Shown: positions 31,687-41,592, counted from the first letter of the stretch. The stretch: 64,000 nucleotides of DNA from JAXGRD01 sp040766105 (GCA_040766105.1 JAXGRD010000003.1:1-64000); one strand, 5' to 3'. Notes: generated by a model not told the origin, from the sequence alone. A program made the numbers and translations.

Positions 31687-32823
31687 CTATCGGTAGCTAC
31701 CTAGTTTTCTAAATTGGCTCACTGCCTCTATCATCTTCTCCCCTGCGTAGCGGATTTCCTCTTCCGTGTTTTGGGGACTCATGCTGATGCGCAGGGCGCC
31801 TTCCAAGTCCCCTGCGGATAGGCCCATTGCCTGAAGGACATGACTCTTTCCCTTTTTGTTAGAAGAACATGCGGATCCTGTGGAGACATATACCCCATGT
31901 TGTTCCAGTTTGTGGAGAAGCACTTCCCCTCTTGTCTTCTCAAAGGAAACGTTCAGTATGTGAGGGATTCCATCCCGGGGAGAATTGATTTTCACAGGTA
32001 TTCCGCTTTCCAAAAGAATCGACCGAAGGATATGGTTAAGCTTCTCCACATGCTTGCGAGAGCGTTCCATATGCTTCGCGGCAATTTCCCCGGCAAGTCC
32101 CAAGCCGACAATGGCCGGTACGTTTTCCGTTCCCGAGCGAAGGCCCCTTTCCTGTCCACCCCCGTGGATGAAGGGGGGCAGGTGAAGTCCCTTCCTTACG
32201 TACAGGGCTCCAATCCCCTTAGGCCCGTGTATCTTATGACCGGAGAGACTGATTAAGTCCACACCCTTCATGGGTATGGTCAATTTACCGAAGCTTTGCA
32301 CACAGTCCGTGTGAAAGAGGGCTTTTCCCTTTCTTTGGGCGATGGCTTCAATAGGCTGCAGGGTTCCAACCTCGTTGTTTACATGCATGACGGAGATTAG
32401 GATGGTGTCATCATCCACCTCTTTCTCCAGTTGTTCCAAATCTATGAGGCCGTTTTTATCAATGTCTATGTACACGGCACGAAAACCCTTTCCTTCTAAA
32501 TAACGAAAGGTTTCCAGTACCGACGGGTGTTCCCCTTTGGATGTAATAATCTTCTTCCCTCTTCGGCTTCCCGCCATGGCACCGCTCATAAGAGCCATAT
32601 TGTTGGCCTCCGTCCCGCTTCCGGTGAAGAATACCTCATCTTCCCGACAGCCAAAAACCCCTGCAACCTGTTTCCTGGCACTGCTTACCGCTTGTTCCGC
32701 TTCCATGCCCATACGGTGAAGGGAGGACGGGTTTCCATATCCCGTTTCCATGGATGCAACCATGATTTCAATCACCCTGTCATGGGGTCTCGTTGTTGCG
32801 CTGTTGTCCAAATATGCCTGCAC
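31687..32823 (-). CDS. Cysteine desulfurase (NifS-like, ThiI partner)
   Basis: A 378-residue PLP enzyme. YLDNSATTRPHDRV at the N-terminus, HVNNEVGTLQPI, the PLP lysine in SLSGHKIHGPKGIGALYV, and the catalytic loop cysteine in VSTGSACSSNKKGKSHVL. Coupling to thiI (8-bp spacing) fits the B. subtilis NifZ-ThiI arrangement for tRNA thiolation rather than general iron-sulfur assembly. It is transcribed after rny and a weak terminator. Confidence 0.95.
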   Translation of the reverse strand: MQAYLDNSATTRPHDRVIEIMVASMETGYGNPSSLHRMGMEAEQAVSSARKQVAGVFGCREDEVFFTGSGTEANNMALMSGAMAGSRRGKKIITSKGEHPSVLETFRYLEGKGFRAVYIDIDKNGLIDLEQLEKEVDDDTILISVMHVNNEVGTLQPIEAIAQRKGKALFHTDCVQSFGKLTIPMKGVDLISLSGHKIHGPKGIGALYVRKGLHLPPFIHGGGQERGLRSGTENVPAIVGLGLAGEIAAKHMERSRKHVEKLNHILRSILLESGIPVKINSPRDGIPHILNVSFEKTRGEVLLHKLEQHGVYVSTGSACSSNKKGKSHVLQAMGLSAGDLEGALRISMSPQNTEEEIRYAGEKMIEAVSQFRKLGSYR

Positions 32824-32841
32824 GTGTCCTCCTTCACTGCT

Positions 32842-32870
32842 GGTAAAAGGGGCAGTGTTACCGCCCCTTT
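32842..32870 (-). terminator. Hairpin after rny
   Basis: On the minus strand AAAGGGGC pairs with GCCCCTTT around GGTAACACT, followed by TTTTACC, 15 bp past the rny stop. The short T run suggests partial readthrough into the desulfurase and thiI genes. Confidence 0.6.
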
Positions 32871-32884
32871 CCGTTTCTGTTTAT

Positions 32885-34429
32885 TTACTTCGCGTAGTCT
32901 ATGGCTCGCGTCTCCCTGACGATGTTTACTTTAATCTGTCCGGGATAATCCAGCTCGTTTTCTACCTTCTTGGCAATCTCTCTTGCCAACATGGGCATTT
33001 CCGCATCGGAAACCTTATCCGGCTGGGCGATGATTCGAATCTCTCGACCCGCCTGTATAGCAAAGGATTTGTCTACACCGGTAGTGGTGTTGGCAATTTC
33101 CTCCAGTGCCTGCAGTCTCTTGATGTAGGTCTCCAAGGTCTCTCTTCTCGCTCCCGGTCGGGCAGCAGATAATGCGTCCGCCGCTGCGATGAGGACAGCC
33201 TCGGGGGTCTTGGGTTCGTAATCTCCGTGGTGGGCAGCCATGGCGTCGATGACAGCCTGGGATTCCTTGTATTTCTTCAGGACCTCCATACCCAAATCCA
33301 CGTGGGTGCCTTCCTTGTCATGGTCGATTGCCTTGCCGATGTCGTGGAGAAGTCCCGCACGTTTAGCAAGCTTTACGTCCATTCCCAACTCACCTGCCAT
33401 GAGGCCGGCCAGATGGGCTACTTCCTCGGAATGCTTCAGCACATTCTGTCCGTAGGACGTTCTGTACTTCAATCTTCCCAGCAATTTAATCAACTCGGGA
33501 TGGAGATTGTGAACACCCACATCGAAGGTGGACTGCTCGCCCGCTTCCTTGATGGTGGCATTGACTTCCTTCTCCGCCTTGTTGATGGTTTCTTCGATTC
33601 TTGCCGGATGGATTCTCCCGTCTACGATGAGCTTCTCTAAAGCCAATCTCGCCACTTCTCTTCTCACCGGGTCAAATCCGGAAAGAATAACGGCTTCCGG
33701 TGTATCATCGATAATCAGCTCGATACCCGTACGGGTCTCGATGGCTCTGATATTTCTTCCCTCTCTTCCGATGATTCTTCCCTTCATCTCGTCGTTGGGA
33801 AGGTTCACTACGGAAACGGTGCTCTCTGCTACGTGATCCGCCGCACAACGCTGAATGGCGTTGACGATGATGTCCTTTGCTTTCTTGTCCGCTTCGTCCT
33901 TAGCCTTGGTCTCCACATCTCTGATGATCTGTGAAGCCTCCGCTCTAATTTCGCTTTCAATCTGTCGAAGCAATATTTCCTTTGCTTCATCCCTGGTGTA
34001 ACCGGATATCTTCTCCAGTTCCTCCACCTGTTTTTGGTGTAGTATATCCAAGTCCGCTTGCTTCTTTGCGATATTTTGTTCTTTTGATGTAATGCTTTGT
34101 TCTTTTCTTTCTATATTTTCAAGTTTTTTGTCAATGGACTCTTCCTTTTGTAAGAGTCTGTTTTCTGATTTAGATAACTCGTTTCTTCTCTCTTTGATCT
34201 CTCTCTCTGCTTCATTTTTGTACTGAAGAGCTTCTTCTTTAGCTTCAAGAGCGATTTCTTTCTTGATTGTTTCGGATCTGTTCTCTGCGTCAAGAATGAT
34301 ATTCTTGGCCTTTGTTTCAGCACTTCCGATAGCTTGCTCGCCTAGGCCTTTCCGCAGTAGATATCCTGCCAATATGCCGATCGCCAATGCAATGATCCCA
34401 ACAATGATAGCCAATACTATGTCTGTCAT
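32885..34429 (-). CDS. rny: Ribonuclease Y
   Basis: A 514-residue membrane-anchored endoribonuclease that initiates mRNA decay. An N-terminal transmembrane segment (VLAIIVGIIALAIGILAGYLL) is followed by a long coiled coil (residues 30-200), a KH domain (MKGRIIGREGRNIRAIET) and an HD domain (RAGLLHDIGKAIDHD). The start is the ATG at 34429 (MTDIVLAII) after AAAGGAGG; a longer reading adds an unsupported leader. It diverges from rodA. Confidence 0.97.
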   Translation of the reverse strand: MTDIVLAIIVGIIALAIGILAGYLLRKGLGEQAIGSAETKAKNIILDAENRSETIKKEIALEAKEEALQYKNEAEREIKERRNELSKSENRLLQKEESIDKKLENIERKEQSITSKEQNIAKKQADLDILHQKQVEELEKISGYTRDEAKEILLRQIESEIRAEASQIIRDVETKAKDEADKKAKDIIVNAIQRCAADHVAESTVSVVNLPNDEMKGRIIGREGRNIRAIETRTGIELIIDDTPEAVILSGFDPVRREVARLALEKLIVDGRIHPARIEETINKAEKEVNATIKEAGEQSTFDVGVHNLHPELIKLLGRLKYRTSYGQNVLKHSEEVAHLAGLMAGELGMDVKLAKRAGLLHDIGKAIDHDKEGTHVDLGMEVLKKYKESQAVIDAMAAHHGDYEPKTPEAVLIAAADALSAARPGARRETLETYIKRLQALEEIANTTTGVDKSFAIQAGREIRIIAQPDKVSDAEMPMLAREIAKKVENELDYPGQIKVNIVRETRAIDYAK

Positions 34430-34523
34430 ATAAATAACACCTCCTTTCAAATTCGCTCGTATTTATTTATACTTCTCATCGAACCTGAAAGAAAAGATAA
34501 AATGCATTACGTACAATTAAATA

Positions 34524-34552
34524 TTGATAAAACCGCACTATAACATTATAAT
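34524..34552 (+). promoter_or_regulatory. Sigma-A promoter for rodA
   Basis: TTGATA (34524-34529), 17-bp spacer, TATAAT (34547-34552). A palindrome TTGACATCATGTCAA (34560-34574) overlaps the expected transcription start and may be an operator. Confidence 0.7.
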
Positions 34553-34589
34553 GGTTTTGTTGACATCATGTCAAGATGAAAGGAAGACA

Positions 34590-35699
34590 ATGAACTATTT
34601 TAGGGATCTTTTTAAGGGCATCAGCAAGCCACTGCTGCTTTTGCCTCTGGCCCTTGCGATAATCAGCATCACAATGATGATTTCTACTTCTTACCGAAGC
34701 GGCATCAATCTCACCGACAGAACTGTAATCATTCAAACGGTAGCCTACATTTTGGGGGCTATCGTCATTGTAATTCTGGCGAATATTGACTATACGGTCT
34801 TTCAGGAAATAGAAAAATGGTTGTATATCGGATCCATTGTTTTTCTCCTCTTGGTATACATACCGGGATTGGGATTAGAGCAGTTCGGCGCAAGGTCGTG
34901 GATCAATCTCAGGGTTACTACACTGCAGCCTTCCGAATTTGTGAAGATTAGTTTCATCCTGCTCTTTGCCAACTATTTGCAAAGGAATAAGACCGATTTA
35001 TTCAGTTTTCTCGGAGTCATGAAGGCTGCTGTTTACGCCGCACCCTTCATCATCATTGTGGTTAAGGAAGACTTGGGAAGTGCTTTGGTGTTTCTTTCCA
35101 TCTGGGTCGTAATGATCTTCTATGCCGGAATCAGCGGCAAGTTGTTTGCACAGTGTGCTGCGGTTTCCGTCTTGTCCATTCCCATCATTTATCGGTTCAT
35201 GTCCGCCCATCAGAAGGTGCGAATCGATGCCTTTCTCCACCCGGATAACCTGTCCTTGGCCGGAAATTATCAAGTTTATCAATCCAAGATTGCCATCGGC
35301 TCTGGGGGATTTTTTGGAAAAGGGTTGTTTCAGGGAACCCAGAAGGAATTGGAATTCCTTCCCGTTCGTAATTCCGACTTTATCTATTCCGTTATTGTAG
35401 AAGAACTGGGATTTTTGGGCGGGGCTGCCGTCATTGCCATCTATTCCTGGCTCATCTACACCATGGCAAAGGTGGCCGCTGCCTGTAAGGACTTGTTTGG
35501 CGCTCTTGTAGTCATGGGAATCATCGGCATGTTCACCTTTCAAATCTTTGAAAATATTGCAATGACCATGGGCATCATGCCCGTCACAGGCATCACCCTC
35601 CCCTTCCTCAGCTATGGGGGAACCTCCATTCTGTCCAACATGACTGCACTTGGCTTGGTCATCAATGTTGCCATAAAAAATCGCGGCGTTCAGTTCTAA
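34590..35699 (+). CDS. rodA: Peptidoglycan polymerase RodA (SEDS family)
   Basis: A 369-residue integral membrane protein starting MNYFRDLFKGISK (ATG at 34590, AGGAAG upstream) with about ten transmembrane segments. SEDS signatures are seen: ARSWINLRVTTLQPSEFVKI, GKGLFQGTQKELEFLPVRNSDF in part, and the closing GITLPFLSYGGTSIL. It polymerises lateral-wall glycan strands with the class B PBP encoded opposite (36447-39212). It is convergent with minD, which ends 13 bp away. Confidence 0.95.
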   Translation: MNYFRDLFKGISKPLLLLPLALAIISITMMISTSYRSGINLTDRTVIIQTVAYILGAIVIVILANIDYTVFQEIEKWLYIGSIVFLLLVYIPGLGLEQFGARSWINLRVTTLQPSEFVKISFILLFANYLQRNKTDLFSFLGVMKAAVYAAPFIIIVVKEDLGSALVFLSIWVVMIFYAGISGKLFAQCAAVSVLSIPIIYRFMSAHQKVRIDAFLHPDNLSLAGNYQVYQSKIAIGSGGFFGKGLFQGTQKELEFLPVRNSDFIYSVIVEELGFLGGAAVIAIYSWLIYTMAKVAAACKDLFGALVVMGIIGMFTFQIFENIAMTMGIMPVTGITLPFLSYGGTSILSNMTALGLVINVAIKNRGVQF

Positions 35700-35707
35700 C
35701 ACCGCGA
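35673..35707 (-). terminator. Terminator of the mre-minD operon, inside the rodA 3' end
   Basis: On the minus strand TCGCGGTGTT pairs with AACGCCGCGA around a 7-nt loop and is followed by TTTTTTAT (35673-35680). It overlaps the last rodA codons, compact convergent packing. Confidence 0.75.
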
Positions 35708-35712
35708 AATCT

Positions 35713-36435
35713 TTATTCTTTGATAATCCGATTCAGGATCTTTCTAAAGTTCTTTTCAATGTAAGTCCCCGGTTTTAATACGATGGGTACCCCTCTGTTG
35801 GTTGCGATGAACACGTTGTCATCGTACTGGATGATGCCGGCAACTTCCACTCGAAGTCCTCTAGTCACGCTGGAAATGCTGGGAACGGCACCCAGTGCCA
35901 TCAGCTGTCCGTTGACCTTGTTAATGATGGCGTATCGCTCCTCTATGCCCATGTTGGCCAGTTCTCGATCCACCGTATCCGCATCTCTAATGGATGCCAG
36001 TTCAGCCTCCGTAATGATTACCGCTTCGTCGGCACCGGCTGCTGCAAGGGTCAATCCGTCACCGATTCCCGCCGGAGAATCTATGATGATGTAATCAAAG
36101 TCCTCTCTTAGCTTGTCGCAGAGGATTTCCATGTGGAGAGGTGTAATATCTCTATCATCCTTTACGGGAGATGCCGCCATGAGGTACAGGTGGTCAAATC
36201 GCTTGTCCTTAATCAATGCCTGCCTTATGCGACACATTCCCGACAGCACATCCATCACATTGTAGACCACTCTGCTTTCCAGTCCCAGGTAGAGATCTAA
36301 GTTTCGCAGACCCATGTCCATATCGATGAGGACGACCTTTTTACCGTCAACGGCGAGAAGCGCGCCAATATTAGCAGTGAAGAGAGTCTTCCCCGTTCCG
36401 CCCTTTCCCGACGTTACTACGATTACCTTACCCAT
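35713..36435 (-). CDS. minD: Septum site-determining ATPase MinD
   Basis: A 240-residue deviant Walker A ATPase (VTSGKGGTGKTLFTANIGAL) with DMDMGLRNLDLYLGLE and DYIIIDSPAGIGDG. The C-terminus (KNFRKILNRIIKE) is a membrane-targeting amphipathic helix. It positions the division site through MinC, but no minC or minE gene is adjacent. It is the last gene of the radC-mreBCD-PBP2-minD series, 11 bp after the PBP gene. Confidence 0.95.
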   Translation of the reverse strand: MGKVIVVTSGKGGTGKTLFTANIGALLAVDGKKVVLIDMDMGLRNLDLYLGLESRVVYNVMDVLSGMCRIRQALIKDKRFDHLYLMAASPVKDDRDITPLHMEILCDKLREDFDYIIIDSPAGIGDGLTLAAAGADEAVIITEAELASIRDADTVDRELANMGIEERYAIINKVNGQLMALGAVPSISSVTRGLRVEVAGIIQYDDNVFIATNRGVPIVLKPGTYIEKNFRKILNRIIKE

Positions 36436-36446
36436 AACACACCTTC

Positions 36447-39212
36447 CTATTGCACAACATTTGTAATCTTAAAATTCGTATACTCTTTTTCCAAGTCAAA
36501 GTACTTTAACAAAACCTCTCTTACCACCGGTGCGGCATTGGCCGAGGTAGAGCCTTGGGGAATCATGACACAAACTGCGATCTTTGGATCGTCGGCAGGT
36601 GCCATAGCCACTACCCAGGCGAAGTTGTCATAATCATCTTTATAGGAATCTATCTTTGCTGTAGATACTCCCGACAAGTTGATGACAGCCCTTCGCACTG
36701 CCGTATCCGTATTTGTATAGGTATCCGGATACTCCTTCATGAGACGGTTCATTTCCTTTTCTACCGCATCCCAAGAAAGTTTCGGTGCAATGGTCCCCAG
36801 ATGTTCTTTCATGTAATCCACTTCCGATGGGGGGTTTACCTTTCCCGCTCGTTCCGCTGTACCTGTCTTTGCCGCCACATCGAAGTCCAAGTTACCTAAA
36901 ACCCCGGAAACGGTACTCTCTGAACCGGAGGCTACCCCTTCCATCCCTTCTATGATTATCTTGAAGAACTTATCATCCTTAACCTTTACTTTTTGGGGCG
37001 CTTTTTTCTCGGTATTGCCCTGATCTTCCACTGCCTTAATGAGGCTCACTTGATTGCGCTCTCCGCTGTTCCCCAAAGTTGCCACATAATTGGCCATCTG
37101 AACCGGTGTGTATGCGTTTTCACCCTGTCCGATGGAAATGTTGAAGGAGTCTCCAACGGTCCACTTTGCTTGTGGGTACAGGTCGTACAGGAACTTTTCC
37201 CCCACTTCCTGTCTGGCGCTATCCTTAATATTTACCGATGGTAACATATCATTATACAGGGTTTCCCAAGAAACTTCATCCTGTGACATCCAACCCTTCA
37301 TGGTGTCGATGTTTTTTTCCAACTGCTCCGGATTTTTCAAGGCTTTGTCTGTAAAGTAGTCTTCCGCTCCGGCATACAACCAGTAACCAAAGTTCGCCTG
37401 TAAACCTTCCATCTTTCTCTTCTCAGAGGGAACAGGAACCACCGCTTCGTTGATCTCGATTCCGGTGGGAACACCTAAGCCGTATTGTTCCGCATAGTCG
37501 GTGATGGTATCTACGGTGATTTCCTTATCATATCCCAAGGATTTTCCCGTATGCCAGTCTTTCCCTGTGGCAATATCGTAGAAGTAGTAGTTGCAGGATA
37601 CCTCAATGGCCCTACGCAAGTCGATGTATCCGTGATTGTGTTTAAACAGGTTCCAAACAACACAACCGAAGGTCCTGCCACCTAGGTTGATATATCCTCC
37701 ATCCATATATTTGGCATCCGGGTCCAAGCCGCATTCAAGTGCAGCGGTTGCTGTCACCGGCTTAAATATGGATCCTGGTTGTACCGTACTCATAGTTGCC
37801 AAATTATACAAAGGTGCGGGAGACAGGGAGTCCCTTAGGTTGGCACTCTGCAGCTTGCTCCAATTCTCTTCGCTGATTCCTTCCGAGAAGAGATTGGGAT
37901 CGTAGTCGGGATAACTGGCCATAGCCAGTACATCTCCCGTCTCTACGTCGATGGCCACAACGGCTCCCGTCTTCGCCTTGGGGGCGGCTTCCGCCGTACC
38001 GGTTGTCCCGTATTCCGTCGTGATGCTTCCACCCGTTTGCATTGCCTTTATAGTCTTCGCAAGAGCATCTTCTGCCGTTTTCTGCAGTTCTAAATCTATG
38101 GTGAGATAGAGGTCTTTCCCCTTTACCGCACCGGTTTCACTGATGACCTTTTGGAGCTCTCCTCTGGCATTTACCTGTACCTTTTGCTCTCCGTTGGTCC
38201 CCTTTAGCACACTTTCATATTTTCCTTCCACACCCTCTTTCCCGATGAGGGCGTTGGATTCATATCCTCTTTCACCAAATTCCTTCAATTCTTCATCGGT
38301 AATCTTCCCAATATATCCCAAAATATGGGCGGCCGTGTTTTTTTCCGGATAGTATCTGGTGGTCTCGGGAACCACCTCCACACCTTTCAAGTTTGTGCCT
38401 TCTTCTTCAATGAGCATGACGGTTTCATTGGAGACCCCTTTGGCAACAACCGCAGGCATGTACTGTTGATAACCCTGAGACTTAATGGCATTTCTCACAA
38501 CCATAATCTTCCGCGCTTCTACGTCACTCAGGCTTTCGTCTATCTTCAGTTCTTTCCGAATGCCCAGAAAAGCGTCCTTTGCGGACATTTGAGAGTTCTT
38601 TTTATCTTCTCCGAAATATAGCTCCAAGAACTGTTCCTTTTCCATCTCCCCGGTGTACTCCATTTCAACAATGGATATGGGGGGAAACATATTGTAGGAA
38701 TTCTGCATGACCAACTGTGCATCGTATCTGTCCAGAGAAGGATCGATTCCCATCTTGGACCGGAGTGCATTAAAGGCTTCTTCCGCAGTAAGGTCCGTCT
38801 CCAATCCACTGGAGTTCAACCAATTTGCAATGTCCTGTTCATAAATAAAAGAGTAATTGTTTCCATCTATGACAATGGGGAAGTCATCTTGAAACGTGTC
38901 CCCGTTCTTCTCCAATACCTGTAACAAATTGACAATGTTGTTGTTCAGTTCTTCGTCATCCTGTTTGGCACCGCTCATTCTCACGGTAAAGGACTGCTGA
39001 TTTCCAGCCAACAATCTGCCATATCTATCGTAGATTTCCCCTCTGGGGGCCGTAGTATATATGCTCCTAGTGGACATGTTTTCTGAAGTGTCTGCCCAGG
39101 TTCCATGCTCTAATACAGTAAGGATAAACAGACGCACCACCAAAACGATTGCCAACACGGCAAGTACGGCTAATAGCTGTAAATATCTGGATTGTAATAG
39201 TCTGGTTCTCAT
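36447..39212 (-). CDS. mrdA: Class B penicillin-binding protein 2 (elongation transpeptidase)
   Basis: A 921-residue protein with an N-terminal membrane anchor (LLAVLAVLAIVLVVRLFIL), a dimerisation/pedestal domain, and a transpeptidase domain containing SIFK (about residue 480), SCN (about 540, VSCNYYFYD) and KTGTAE (about 780). It crosslinks side-wall peptidoglycan together with RodA. At 921 residues it is longer than E. coli PBP2 (633); the extra length lies in the N-terminal half and around the transpeptidase core, as in many Clostridia. It overlaps mreD by 4 bp. Confidence 0.95.
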   Translation of the reverse strand: MRTRLLQSRYLQLLAVLAVLAIVLVVRLFILTVLEHGTWADTSENMSTRSIYTTAPRGEIYDRYGRLLAGNQQSFTVRMSGAKQDDEELNNNIVNLLQVLEKNGDTFQDDFPIVIDGNNYSFIYEQDIANWLNSSGLETDLTAEEAFNALRSKMGIDPSLDRYDAQLVMQNSYNMFPPISIVEMEYTGEMEKEQFLELYFGEDKKNSQMSAKDAFLGIRKELKIDESLSDVEARKIMVVRNAIKSQGYQQYMPAVVAKGVSNETVMLIEEEGTNLKGVEVVPETTRYYPEKNTAAHILGYIGKITDEELKEFGERGYESNALIGKEGVEGKYESVLKGTNGEQKVQVNARGELQKVISETGAVKGKDLYLTIDLELQKTAEDALAKTIKAMQTGGSITTEYGTTGTAEAAPKAKTGAVVAIDVETGDVLAMASYPDYDPNLFSEGISEENWSKLQSANLRDSLSPAPLYNLATMSTVQPGSIFKPVTATAALECGLDPDAKYMDGGYINLGGRTFGCVVWNLFKHNHGYIDLRRAIEVSCNYYFYDIATGKDWHTGKSLGYDKEITVDTITDYAEQYGLGVPTGIEINEAVVPVPSEKRKMEGLQANFGYWLYAGAEDYFTDKALKNPEQLEKNIDTMKGWMSQDEVSWETLYNDMLPSVNIKDSARQEVGEKFLYDLYPQAKWTVGDSFNISIGQGENAYTPVQMANYVATLGNSGERNQVSLIKAVEDQGNTEKKAPQKVKVKDDKFFKIIIEGMEGVASGSESTVSGVLGNLDFDVAAKTGTAERAGKVNPPSEVDYMKEHLGTIAPKLSWDAVEKEMNRLMKEYPDTYTNTDTAVRRAVINLSGVSTAKIDSYKDDYDNFAWVVAMAPADDPKIAVCVMIPQGSTSANAAPVVREVLLKYFDLEKEYTNFKITNVVQ

Positions 39213-39709
39213 GTATCGTACCTGCGAACTTCTCTTTTCTTAATGTTCTTTGACATAAACCAAAACAGTATCCCTGTGATGATTACATTGTAAAAGGCAT
39301 AAAATCCCATTGTTTTCAATATATGTAGAATGCTCATGGGATCTCCCAAAAGCTTCAAAACCACCCAATACAGGATGTTATATACGATGGTTGTAAATAT
39401 GCTGGTGACCACTAAGGGAGCCCACTGCTCCACGTTTAGCTGTCTCCGAAAGATAATAACAAAGATTGCCGTTATAAAAAGGACCAGAGCACCCACACCG
39501 ATGTAGTATGCACTGCTGATATCAATGAGTAGCATGGCTACAATTCCAAAGGGGATGCATCGGTATCCCTCTTCATACGCAAAGGTAATTGCAACCGTAA
39601 GACAAAGCACCAGATTTGGCGCAATACCCCCAAAAACAAACAAGTTGACCAAGGTCAGCTGAAACAAAAAGGCGAGAAGATACAGGATAATCAGTTTCTT
39701 TAAGGTCAT
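39209..39709 (-). CDS. mreD: Rod shape-determining protein MreD
   Basis: A 166-residue membrane protein with about five hydrophobic segments, starting MTLKKLIILYLLAFLFQLTL. Sequence conservation in the family is low, so the call rests on topology, size and position between mreC and the PBP2 gene, with 4-bp overlaps at both ends. Confidence 0.92.
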   Translation of the reverse strand: MTLKKLIILYLLAFLFQLTLVNLFVFGGIAPNLVLCLTVAITFAYEEGYRCIPFGIVAMLLIDISSAYYIGVGALVLFITAIFVIIFRRQLNVEQWAPLVVTSIFTTIVYNILYWVVLKLLGDPMSILHILKTMGFYAFYNVIITGILFWFMSKNIKKREVRRYDT

Positions 39710-40524
39710 ATGAAAACCGCCACCTTTTGCATATTATCAAACTTCACTGTCGGTTCCACCACAACGGTTTTCAGCTGTCTGTTATCGTCATAGTCAACCT
39801 CCGTCACCTTCCCAATTCGGATGCCCATGGGGTAAATGCCGATTCCCGAAGTCACCAAGGTATCCCCCTTGGTGATTCTGGAGTTTTCACTCATGAGATA
39901 ACCTTCCAGCTTATTTTTTCCGTCACCTTGCAATATTCCCGTTATTTTAGGATCTCGCAACACGCGAAAACTAATACTGTTGCCATCGCTCAGTACGGAA
40001 ACCACCTTGGACCAGTCCTCCCCGGTTTCGGAGACCTTCCCTACGATTCCCGATCCGTCTACAACCACATCATCTTTTTTCACGCCCTTGCTTTCTCCGG
40101 CGTCAATGGTGAAGACCACATAAGGGTTGGACAGATCTATTTCAATCACCCTTCCGGCGACCGCCTGCTGCCCTCCCTGATATGCCTCATATTGAAAGAC
40201 GGCGGACAGGGATTGGAGATCTTCCAGTTCCTGTTGGGTCAGTTTCAGCTCCATGTTTTCTTTTTTCAGTTTTTCGTTTTCTTCCTTCAGTTTTTCATTT
40301 TCTTTCTGGGTGGTTCGGAAGGAAAAAATGCCCGAAAGGGTATTGTCAATTCCACCGGTGACGGCGGAAATAGGTTTTTCGATGGTTACAATGACGCTCT
40401 GAATTGCTCTTCCCAGAAATGTGGATCCTCCGGCGGTGGCAAAGGAAATAACTATGACCAGGCATAGTGCAATCACTATGCCTGCCACAATTGAAAACAG
40501 TTTATGTTCCTTGAGCCATTTCAT
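39706..40524 (-). CDS. mreC: Rod shape-determining protein MreC
   Basis: A 272-residue protein with an N-terminal transmembrane helix (LFSIVAGIVIALCLVIVISFA), a coiled coil (about residues 70-110, KENEKLKEENEKLKKENM) and two beta domains with VAGRVIEIDLSNPYVVFTID and VDGSGIVGKVSETG. It bridges cytoplasmic MreB filaments and the periplasmic face of PBP2/RodA. It lies 11 bp after mreB. Confidence 0.95.
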   Translation of the reverse strand: MKWLKEHKLFSIVAGIVIALCLVIVISFATAGGSTFLGRAIQSVIVTIEKPISAVTGGIDNTLSGIFSFRTTQKENEKLKEENEKLKKENMELKLTQQELEDLQSLSAVFQYEAYQGGQQAVAGRVIEIDLSNPYVVFTIDAGESKGVKKDDVVVDGSGIVGKVSETGEDWSKVVSVLSDGNSISFRVLRDPKITGILQGDGKNKLEGYLMSENSRITKGDTLVTSGIGIYPMGIRIGKVTEVDYDDNRQLKTVVVEPTVKFDNMQKVAVFI

Positions 40525-40535
40525 TGGGGAATATC

Positions 40536-41573
40536 CTATCTCTTTTTATCGTTTGCGTATATTCTTAGTTTTTCGATGTTGTTCAAGCTTTCTCCGGCAC
40601 CAATGGCAACAGCTTCATAGGGTTGCTCCGCAAGCGCTACAATCATACCCGTCCTCTGCTGAATCAGTTTATCCAGGTTTTCAATCATAGCACCGCCGCC
40701 GGTGAGAACCATTCCTCTTTCAGCAATATCCGCTGCGATTTCAGGTGGTGCCTTCTCCACGGTACTCTTAATGGCATCTATAATCATGTCCATGGATTCA
40801 TGGAGGGCTGCTTCTATGTCCTTGTTGGTCACAGGGAAGGTCTTGGGTAATCCGGAAATCAAGTCTCTTCCTCTGGCATTCATGCTTCTGATGATTTCTC
40901 TGCCGTTGTTATCCAATTCAACTAGGGCGGAGCCAACCTGAATCTTCAGTTCCTCGGCTGTCTTCTCGCCGATGAGGACACCCTTCTTCTTCCGGATATA
41001 TGCCACGATTGCCTCGTTAAACTTATCTCCTGCATATCGCATGGATGTGCTTACCACAATGCCACCTAAGGAGAGTATGGCAATATCAGAAGTTCCCCCT
41101 CCTACATCTGTGACCATACAGGCATCGGAAGACTCCACGTCTAAGCCGGCACCGATGGCGGCTGCCGTGGGTTCATCCAATATGAACACTTCCTTGGCAC
41201 CCATCTGCCGAATTACTTCGTCTACTGCACGTTTTTCAACTTCCGTTACGCCACTGGGAACACCCACCACTACTTTCATGCCTGAGGGACGCCTGTCCCC
41301 TAAGACTTGTTTGATAAATCTCTGCAGCATTTCAGCCGCCATATCAAAGTCGGAAATAACCCCGTCATGAAGTGGCTTTACCACAACGATGTTCTTGGGT
41401 GCTTTTCCAAACATGGCCTTTGCCTTTGTGCCTGTAGCAATGATTGCCGCATTTCTCTTGTCGTAGGCAATGACCGATGCTTCGTTGAGAACTACGCCTT
41501 TATCCTTGACATAGATCAACGTGTTCGCCGTTCCCAAATCGATTCCCATATCTTTTGTTGAAAAACCTAACAC
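40536..41573 (-). CDS. mreB: Rod shape-determining actin homologue MreB
   Basis: A 345-residue actin-fold ATPase: MGIDLGTANTLIYVKDKGVV (phosphate 1), TDVGGGTSDIAILSLGG (phosphate 2), MVLTGGGAMIENLDKLI (adenosine). It begins with an amphipathic membrane-binding start (MLGFSTKD). It organises side-wall synthesis with MreC, MreD, RodA and PBP2, all encoded nearby. It lies 19 bp after radC. Confidence 0.97.
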   Translation of the reverse strand: MLGFSTKDMGIDLGTANTLIYVKDKGVVLNEASVIAYDKRNAAIIATGTKAKAMFGKAPKNIVVVKPLHDGVISDFDMAAEMLQRFIKQVLGDRRPSGMKVVVGVPSGVTEVEKRAVDEVIRQMGAKEVFILDEPTAAAIGAGLDVESSDACMVTDVGGGTSDIAILSLGGIVVSTSMRYAGDKFNEAIVAYIRKKKGVLIGEKTAEELKIQVGSALVELDNNGREIIRSMNARGRDLISGLPKTFPVTNKDIEAALHESMDMIIDAIKSTVEKAPPEIAADIAERGMVLTGGGAMIENLDKLIQQRTGMIVALAEQPYEAVAIGAGESLNNIEKLRIYANDKKR

Positions 41574-41592
41574 TATTTTTTCCTCCGTATTT

